Part shown: piece by piece, positions 56,277 to 64,000 of the stretch
Layout of the letters: every line of letters starts with the position of its first letter
How positions within the stretch are numbered: position 1 is the stretch's first letter
Assembly (NCBI RefSeq): GCF_001659605.2
Contig: NC_035170.2
Coordinates: 30,918,020 to 30,982,019 of the forward strand
Length of the DNA stretch: 64,000 nt
From: Manihot esculenta
Lineage: Eukaryota > Streptophyta > Magnoliopsida > Malpighiales > Euphorbiaceae
Reading direction: 5' to 3'
Position numbers and translations under genes: made by a program
Notes under the pieces: generated by a model
What the model saw: the letters and a program-made list of their open reading frames with translations, nothing else
What the model was told of the DNA's origin: nothing
Database searches by the model: none

Positions 56277-58243
56277 GGCCCCCGAAAGCATAAGTGAGGG
56301 AAGCCCAGGTTCGGCCGCCGAACCTCAAGTTCGGCCGTCGAACATGGCATGCATGCGGAGGCACGTTCGGCTCCCGAATGTGGCCTGGCCAGCCACTATA
56401 AAAGAGCCCCTTAGCCGAAATGGGCGAGCTTTCTCCCCATTTTCGGCCAAGGTGAGCCCTTCCGCCGTTCCTCACCATCTTTGAGTTCTTTCCTTCAAAT
56501 CTTTCACGATTCTTACAAGTTTTCATCTTGTTTTGAAGATTTTCAAGTTTTGAGCAAGTTTTGGAGCTTTGAGGTTCAAGAACTCAAATCTCTCCCACCT
56601 CCGAGTTGAGGTCGTCTCTCTCTCGATCTTCAAGAGGTAAGAGCCGATCTTAAGCTCATTGCATGTTTTAAGTAAGTTTTATGCAAGATCTATGGGGTAG
56701 AATGCATGAGTAAGCTTAGGTTGAGTTTATGGGTTTTTGATGAACTTTGAACAATGTGGCTTGTAAATGTATGTTTGATGTGTTGTAGTTGGGGTCTAAG
56801 GTAGTTTGAGACCCCTAGGAGCTTGTTTGCATGATTTGAATGAGTTATATGCATGTTTGGAAAGTTTGGGAGGCGTATGTGCATAGAGGAGCCAAGTTTT
56901 TGCCCTTTGGCAGAAACCAGGTTCGGTAGCTGAAGGACTTTCGGCCGCCGAACATGGCTGGGGAGGCAGGCCTTTTGGCTGCCGAAATTGCCCCCGAAAA
57001 GAGACTTTCGTCTCTGTCTGGGAATTTCGGCCGCCGAAGGTGCCGCCGAACCTGCCCTGTTCAGCCTTCCTTTGCATGTTTTTGCATGATTGTTTAAGGT
57101 GTTTTAGGGGGTTTTTGGGGGATGTTTTTAGAGTTATGTTCTAGTTGTTTGGTCCCTCATTTGAGTCCACCTGTGTAGGTTCGGACCCGAGGAACCGAGG
57201 ACCCCAGCAGTGAGTTCAGCTGCTTCTGAGTCAGTAGAGCTTCAGCCAGAGGTGAGTAGAATAAACCTTTATGTTTTAAAGCAAATGAATTATACAGTTG
57301 AGCATGTTCATGCATTATGAATGCCATGTGATGAATTAGGTTGTTTGCATTAGAAATCACGAATATGTTGCATTGCATTTATGATGTTGATGTGGATTGG
57401 TTGTTGAATGATCCTTTAGTCCTCATATGATATGATGATGTTACGGCATGATATGGTATGGAAGTCCAGGTTGTACCCATTCTATGTCCCTGGCACTATG
57501 TAAGAGAAAGTCCAGGTTGTACCCATTCTACGTCCCTGGCACATTGGAATGTTATGATATGTTATGTTAAGAGAAAGACCGGTTGTACCCATTCTACGTC
57601 CCGGCACTTTGGAATGTAGAGGACTATTGGTGACAATACCATCCGAGATGTGATTTGCTGTGATGTGTTGCATTACATGATGGCATGAGATTTTAAATAT
57701 TGTTTTCTATTATTCTGCTCACTGGGCTCTTGTAGCTCACCCCTTTCCCTAATCCCCTAGGATTGCAGGTACGGGCTAGACAGAGAAGTCAAGAAGAGTA
57801 ATGAAGTCTTATGTATGTAATAGTTAGAATGTGGACATGACAAATTGTATAATGATGTATGGATGTGTAATGTAATGATATTGAGGTTTAGAAGTGTGCT
57901 TAACCATAGTTATTGTAATCCCTTTTTATTACATGATCCTAGATGTTTATTGATGACTATGTTTAGCCAACTCAACACATGTTATGCCACCCATTGGGGG
58001 CATTGATGAGATCCCACTGAGGGGTCAAGTTTATGATTATGATTATGTTGAGTGCATGCACAGGTTGAGTTTGGTGTATGATAGAAAGTATGAAAGAAAA
58101 GTTTTAATTTTTATGTATGTTGTTGATCATGTATGGGATTAAACAGGTTTACAAGTTGCATGTCAGTCTTGCTACGGGTCCCGGCGGCCTTAAGTCGACC
58201 CGGATCCTAGCGCCGGTAGCGGTCCGATTTTCGGGTCGTTACA
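56277..58243 (+). repeat. Element C 5' LTR, second part
   Basis: Resumes after B's right target duplication (56272-56276) and ends GGGTCGTTACA. TTCGGCC-type sites at 56310 and 56330 precede TATAAAAG at 56397-56404. Minisatellite at about 57462-57608. With 37838-38073 it makes an LTR of about 2.2 kb, like solo LTR E. Confidence 0.93.
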
Positions 58244-58246
58244 GAA

Positions 58247-58258
58247 TGGTATCAGAGC
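58247..58258 (+). other. Element C primer binding site
   Basis: TGGTATCAGAGC three bases after the LTR; initiator-Met tRNA type. The leader to gag at 58505 holds no gene. Confidence 0.92.
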
Positions 58259-58504
58259 CCTAGGTTCATATGGTCGGACCTAGAGTGTCGGGCTCATAGA
58301 TGTTATAGAAGGTCAAGCACAATAGGAAGATCATGTCCACTAGGATAGGATGTGGAGTCCTGTCTTGTATGATGATGTGAAATGCCATGATTATATGCAT
58401 GTGCATTAATGATATGTGATGTATGTGATGATGGTTCATGTGTGCCCACATGAACCATATGATGCTAATGTTTGCTTGTTATGTGCTGCCTTTCAGAAAA
58501 CAGG

Positions 58505-61500
58505 ATGAGGGGAACTCGTCGATCAGCAAGATTGACTGGAGTGCCACCTGAGGATGAGGGCACGAGCGCCCGTCCTCCTACATTGCCTAGGGCAATGTCT
58601 AGTAGGTCTAACAGAGAAAGAACAGTAAGAGACCCTAGAAGGTCTCTGGATCTGGGTAGGAGCAGATCAGTAAGAGGAACAGTTCAGGGAGGAATATCAG
58701 AAGATATGGGGGATGATATGGATGTAGAGCAGAGGAGGGATGGCAGTCTGGGAGTTAGCATGTCAGAAGAGGGAATGGGAGAGTCCCAAGGAGGCACTCA
58801 TGCCTCGGGATTTGTTCAGCCACCCCACTACCCACACTTCTCACAAAATCCCGGGTATTCGATGGGAGGTACATCGGATTACCCTAGCTTCACCCCTTAT
58901 CCCGCACAGATGCCATACCCACCCTACTACCCACCATATTCACAATACCCAATGTATCCACCCCCACCCTACTATCCCAATCCAGCAAACCCTACCTCAG
59001 AAAATGTTGCACCACCTCCGCCACCTACAGAACCAGCAGCCCCAGCTACCCAACCTTTTAGACCGAGCTCAGCCAGTGGGAGTAAGGTCAAGATGACTGA
59101 CTACATGAAATTGGGTGCTCCTCAGTATGAAAAAGGGGATGACCCATTTGTGTATCTTGAAAGGGTTAAGGTGATCACAGATGAGATTGGGGCTGATGAC
59201 AGTAGAGCCATTCAGATGGCTGGGTTCACGCTTAAGTGCAAGAAGGCACGGGAGTAGTTCAAGAATTATGTGAACCCGAGGGTGGACAGCATGTCTTGGG
59301 AAGAGTTTGCAAACGAGTTTGCAGGATGGGCTTTCCCAGATAGTTCAAGGGAGCTGAAGATGATAGAGTTTGAACAGTTGAGGCAGACTGATGATATGAG
59401 TGTAGAGGAGTTCATAGACAGATTCTTGGAGCTGTTGCCATTTGCAGGGCAAAATCTTGACACGGATCAGAAAAGGTCAAGGAGGTATATCATGAAACTC
59501 CACTCCAGATATTCCTCCTTGATCCAGTCAGCAGATAGGGAGAGCTTCCATGCCATAGTGGATATGGCCCAGAAAATGGAGGCCAGTGCCATCGTTCAGG
59601 GAACAGTTAAGCAGTCAGTGGCACAGCCTTCTGGTTCTAAGACCCCAGGCTCTTCTTCTTTTAGTGCAGCAGCTTCAGGTAGCAAAAAGTGGAATAACAC
59701 CACTAGGAAGCCCAAAAAGAATAAGTTCTGGAATAAGGTTAAGTCCAGTCTGGGACTAGGGAGTGGCTCAAGCTCTAGTGCGGATAATGCAGTTTGTGCA
59801 AGGTGTGGTAAGCCACACAGGGGAGTATGTCAGCTCAGGACGACAGCCTGTTACAGATGTGGTCAGGAGGGGCATATATCTTAAGAATGTCCAAGAGCAG
59901 CCCCGGTGGCACAGTCCCAGCAGACAGCTTCAGGCAGTGTAGTGCAGCCAGCAGCTCCAGCCATGACTCAGGCCAGTGGCAGAGGTAGAGGGAGAGGAGC
60001 AGCCTCTTCTTCAGCGGGTTTCAGAGGTGAAGGTCCATCAGCTCCAGCACGGATCTTCACAATGACTCAACAGGAGGCAGATGCATCTAACACCGTGGTG
60101 GCAGGTAACTTAGTCATTGGTTGTTCAGATGTGTATGCCTTGATGGACCTTGGTGCATCTCATTCTTTTATTGCTCCGAGAGCCGTCCAGAGGTTGGGGT
60201 TGATGATCTCTGAGTTAGAGTGTCCTCTCTGGGTCAGTGGACCCAAGTGTGATCCATCAGTGGCAGAGTCAGTCTGCCAGTGTAGTCCTGTGTTTGTTGA
60301 GGGAAGATGCTTGTTCGCCGACCTTGTGGTTCTAGACTTGACAGATTTTGACGTCATTCTAGGGATGGACTGGTTATCTACCCATAGTGCTACCTTGGAC
60401 TGCAGGGACAAGGTAGTCAGGTTCAGAGGTCAGGATGGGTCAGAGGTTGTCTTCAGGGGAGACAGGAGGGGTACACCTAGAGGTCTGATATCAGCTCTTC
60501 AGGCTCGTAGGTTGCTTAGGAAGGGATGTCAGGGGTATTTGGCTCATGTGAGAGAGCTTAGCAGTCAGGTTAGAGAGCCCGCCTCGGTGCCAGTGATTAG
60601 AGAGTTTCTAGACGTCTTCCCAGACGAGCTGCCAGGTTTACCACCTGCTAGGGAGATAGAGTTCGAGATAGAACTGATGCCTGGAACCCGACCGATCTCT
60701 ATCCCTCCCTACAGGATGGCTCCAGCTGAGTTGAAAGAATTGAAGGAACAGTTGCAAGAGCTGGTAGAAAAGGGCTTCATCCGACCGAGCACCTCACCTT
60801 GGGGTGCACCAGTCTTGTTTGTGAGAAAGAAGGATGGATCCCTTAGGCTTTGTATCGACTACAGGCAGTTGAACAAAGTCACTACCAAGAATAAATACCC
60901 ATTGCCAAGGATCGACGATCTATTCGACCAGCTAGCAGGAGCGGGTTGTTTCTCCAAAATAGATCTGAGATCAGGGTACCATCAGTTGAGGATCAGAGAA
61001 GATGATGTGCCAAAGACAGCTTTCAGGACTAGATATGGGCATTTTGAGTTCCTTGTAATGCCGTTCGGGTTAACCAACGCCCCTGCAGCATTCATGGATC
61101 TCATGAACAGAGTGTTTAGCCAGTACCTGGATCACTTCGTTATTGTCTTTATAGATGATATCTTAGTGTATTCCAGGAATGCAGAGGAGCATGCCCATCA
61201 TCTAAGGTTGGTTCTACAGACCTTGAGGGAACATGGCTTGTATGCCAAGTTCTCTAAGTGTGAGTTCTGGCTGAGGAGCATTTCGTTCTTGGGGCATGTA
61301 GTGTCAGAGAATGGGATTGAGGTGGACCCCAAGAAGGTAGAAGTTGTGGCTAACTGGCCTAGACCCACTTTAGTGACAGAGATTAGAAGTTTCTTGGGTT
61401 TGGCAGGTTACTACAGGAGGTTCGTTCAGGACTTCTCAAAGATTGCAGCTCCTCTGACCAGGTTAACCAGGAAGAATCAGAAGTTTCTGTGGACCGACCA

Positions 61501-62802
61501 GTGCGAAGAGAGTTTTGAAGAGCTTAAGAGGAGGTTGACTTCAGCGCCAGTTTTAGCTCTACCATCTAGTGATGAGGACTTTACAGTCTTTTGTGATGCG
61601 TCCCGTGTGGGACTGGGTTGTGTACTGATGCAGAATGAGAGGGTGATTGCTTATGCTTATAGGCAGCTGAAGAAGCATGAGTTGAATTACCCCACACATG
61701 ACCTTGAGATGGCAGCGGTAATCTTTGCACTCAAGATGTGGAGGCACTACCTCTATGGAGTAAAATGTGAGATCTTTACAGATCATAAAAGCCTGCAGTA
61801 CATCCTGAGTCAAAGAGATTTGAATCTGAGACAGAGGAGATGGGTAGAGCTGCTGAGTGACTACGATTGCAAGATTCAGTATCATCCGGGTAAGGCGAAT
61901 GTCGTGGCAGACGCCCTAAGCCGAAAGTCACTAGGCAGTCTATCCCACATCACGGCAGAGAGGAGACCAGTGGTGAAGGAGTTTTACAAGCTTTTTGAGG
62001 AAGGTCTTCAGTTGGAGTTGTCTGGTACAGGTGCTTTAGTGGCCCAGATGAGAGTGACACCTGTGTTTCTGGAGCAAGTGGCTCAGAAACAGCATGAGGA
62101 CCCAGAATTAGTGAAGATTGCCAGGACTGTTCAGTCAGGCAAGGATAGTGAGTTCAGATTTGACAGTAAGGGGATCCTCCGCTATGGGAGTCGATTGTGT
62201 GTACCAGATGACATAGGGCTAAAAGGAGACATTATGAGAGAGGCTCATAATGCAAGATACAGCATTCACCCCAGAGCCACCAAGATGTATCAAGATCTGA
62301 AGAAAGTTTATTGGTGGCCAACGATGAAGAAAGAAGTGGCACAGTTTGTGTCAGCCTGCGAAGTGTGTCAGAGGGTGAAGCTGGAACATCAGAAGCCGGC
62401 TGGAATGCTTAACCCGCTACCTATTCCAGAGTGGAAATGGGAGAATATAGCTATGGACTTCGTAGTGGGGTTACCGGCGACGTCCAACAGATTAGACTCC
62501 ATATGGGTGATTGTGGACAGACTCACAAAATCTGCTCACTTCATCCCTGTCAGGAGTGGCTATTCTGTGGACAAGTTGGCGCAGGTGTATGTCGATGAGA
62601 TCGTCAGACTGCATGGGGTTCCTGTTTCAATAGTGTCGGATAGAGGGCCCCAGTTCACCTCCAGGTTTTGGCGGAGTCTGCAGAATGCCGTGGGTACTAG
62701 GTTGGATTTCAGTATTGCCTTCCACCCCCAGATGGACGGACAGTCCGAAAGGACCATCCAGACTATCGAGGATATGGTTAGAATGTGTGTGCTGGACTTT
62801 GG
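58505..62802 (+). pseudogene. Element C gag-protease-RT-RNase H-integrase, two stops and 3' truncation
   Basis: Plus-strand polyprotein in a single frame from MRGTRRSARL. Trp TGG is TAG at 59255-59257 in the Gag core. A TAA at 59882-59884 lies inside the zinc knuckle, between its His and last Cys (CYRCGQEGH is kept before it). Protease has [10 protein letters not shown] (Asp codon at 60146-60148). RT follows with [24 protein letters not shown] and FIDDILVYS near 61150. RNase H has DASRVGLG. Integrase has the HHCC finger and D-D-E residues ([22 protein letters not shown]). Homology stops abruptly after CVLDFG at about 62802. The integrase C-terminus, chromodomain and 3' LTR are not present in the window. 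The sequence is somewhat diverged from A and B, a sister subfamily. Confidence 0.93.
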
Positions 62803-64000
62803 GCAGATCGCCTTCTGTCATGTTTGTCTGCTCACTGATTTGGGCAGATTGCCTGGGTGATTTGGGCAAATCACCTTCTGTCATTTCTGTCTGCTGGTTG
62901 ATTTGGGCAGATTGCCTGGGTGATTTGGGCAAATCACTCACAGAATCTGCCCACATAACTATCTGGTCTGTCTCTGAGCAGTTTCTGTCCATCTCTTCAT
63001 ATATGCACAAATCAGCATGGAGTGTTTCCTCTAAATCAAAATCAAAGATTTCTTGGCTCAAGTCATCAATGACATCAAGGCCATAAACAGGAGAAACATC
63101 TTTAGGGAATTTCATAGCTTCATAAACATTGAATTTGATAATCTCCCCTTCAAACTCCATGGTTAATGTGCCATCATGCACATCAATTTTGGTTCTTGCT
63201 GTGCTCAAGAATGGCCTTCCAAGTAGGATGTCAGAGGTGGTATTGCTCTTGTCTTCCTCCATGTCAATGATGTAAAAATCAGCTGGGAAGACTAGTTGGT
63301 CCACTTGCACCAACACATCTTCAAGCACTCCCTTGGGATGGACGATGGATCGGTCAGCCAATTGGATCACAATGCTGGTGCCCTTGAGTGTACCTGCATT
63401 CAACAAGTTAAAAATGGAAAGTGGCATAACATTGATTGATGCCCCAAGGTCGCACATGGCCTTCTTTATCCCCACGTTGCCTATCTTGCATGAAACAGCG
63501 AACATTCCTCTGTCCTTGCATTTGACTGGAAGTTTTCTTTGAATAACAGCTGAGACACACTCCCCCACACTCACCTTTTCACATTCAGCAAGTTTCCTTC
63601 GGTTGGTGCATAGCTCCTTGAGGAACTTAGCATACCTTGGAATTTGCTTTACAGCATCAAGTAGGGGAATGTTGATTTGCACCTTGCGAAATGTCTCAAG
63701 TATTTCTTTCTCCTCTTTTTCTTTCTGAGACCTTGCAAATCTTTTGGGGAAGGGAGGAGGTACCTTAAATTTTTCTGCTGGTGGCTGTTTCTGCTTCTTA
63801 CTGGATTCTGCCTCATCTGTTGATTTGGGCAGATCGAGTTCTGCCTGCTCTGGTGATTGGGGCAGATTACCGCAGGTGACTTGGGCAGATCGATCGCAGA
63901 AACTGCCCTGATCGGGTGATTGGGGCAGATTACCGCAGATGACTTGGGCAGATCGATCGCAGAAACTGCCCTGATCACTTTCTGGCAGATTTTCCTTCAT
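62803..64000 (-). CDS. Athila-like gag-protease polyprotein fragment, both ends incomplete
   Basis: Minus-strand open frame entering from beyond the right edge and running to the junction with element C. It has a Gag-tail motif [21 protein letters not shown] retropepsin-type domain follows with [15 protein letters not shown] as active site, [13 protein letters not shown], and [18 protein letters not shown], the usual arrangement in plant Athila-type (OTA) elements. The catalytic Asp-Ser/Thr-Gly is DLG, common in this group. The domain is flanked by tandem peptide repeats: two copies of a 21-residue unit with [12 protein letters not shown] near 63850-63980, and two copies of about 23 residues with [11 protein letters not shown] near 62830-62960. 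The open frame continues past the junction into antisense element C sequence, but that extension (to 62627) is not homologous and is not part of the protein. RT and LTRs are not in view. Confidence 0.75.

Noticed and set aside
58247..58258. tRNA-like sequence TGGTATCAGAGC
   Set aside because: It is only the primer binding site complementary to initiator tRNA; no cloverleaf or tRNA gene surrounds it.
62627..62802. Extension of the Athila-like frame into element C (apparent fusion protein)
   Set aside because: Beyond the junction the frame reads antisense integrase sequence by chance; no homology to protease-type proteins.

Overview
The window is plant nuclear DNA, almost certainly from a eudicot. 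It holds a cluster of CC-NBS-LRR (CNL) disease-resistance genes of the RGA2-like type, which has been invaded by Ty3/gypsy LTR retrotransposons of plant-only lineages (Tekay/Del chromovirus, Tat and Athila types). The R-protein wording suggests Euphorbiaceae (cassava, rubber, castor relatives), but that is family resemblance only and of low confidence. There are no rRNA or tRNA genes, no CRISPR arrays and no bacterial features.

Left part (1-19705 and 30114-32300): three tandem, same-strand CNL paralogues. Copy 1 (1-3173, 5' end outside the window) is broken by two single-base deletions. Copy 2 (8289-11570) is the only intact gene, 1093 aa with every NB-ARC motif. Copy 3 (14985-18254) stays in frame but carries three nonsense codons. 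The copies share 3' flanks, including a probable 3'-UTR intron. Copies 2 and 3 each have a small LRR relic about 2-3 kb downstream (not counting the retrotransposon), so the duplicated unit is larger than the gene. A very AT-rich stretch of about 3.6 kb separates copies 1 and 2.

Element A (19706-30113, minus strand) is a complete Tekay-type element inserted in the 3' flank of copy 3. It has 2.08-kb LTRs, a 5-bp AATAT target duplication, an initiator-Met PBS and a PPT. Its gag-pro-pol carries a nonsense codon, and a 939-bp hAT-type DNA transposon with an 8-bp target duplication is nested in it.

Right part (33272-64000): a five-level nest. A Tat-type element (33272-37837) was hit by Tekay-type element C (plus). 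C's 5' LTR was hit by Tekay-type element B (minus, 38074-56271, CCTTA duplication). B's gag was hit by D, a small non-autonomous relative (minus, 44968-53323). D's left LTR was hit by an element now reduced to a solo LTR, E (plus, 46870-49098, TATAA duplication). C's polyprotein stops abruptly inside integrase at about 62802, where it abuts an opposite-strand Athila-like gag-protease sequence that runs off the window.

The most striking unexplained signal is in the LTRs of A, B, C, D and E. All carry near-palindromes TTCGG-N3-CCGAA just upstream of the LTR TATA box, repeatedly in pairs spaced 20 bp start to start (about two helical turns), even where the central bases differ. All five also carry a different minisatellite at the same LTR position. 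Together these suggest a conserved dimer-type promoter element beside a fast-evolving repeat site.
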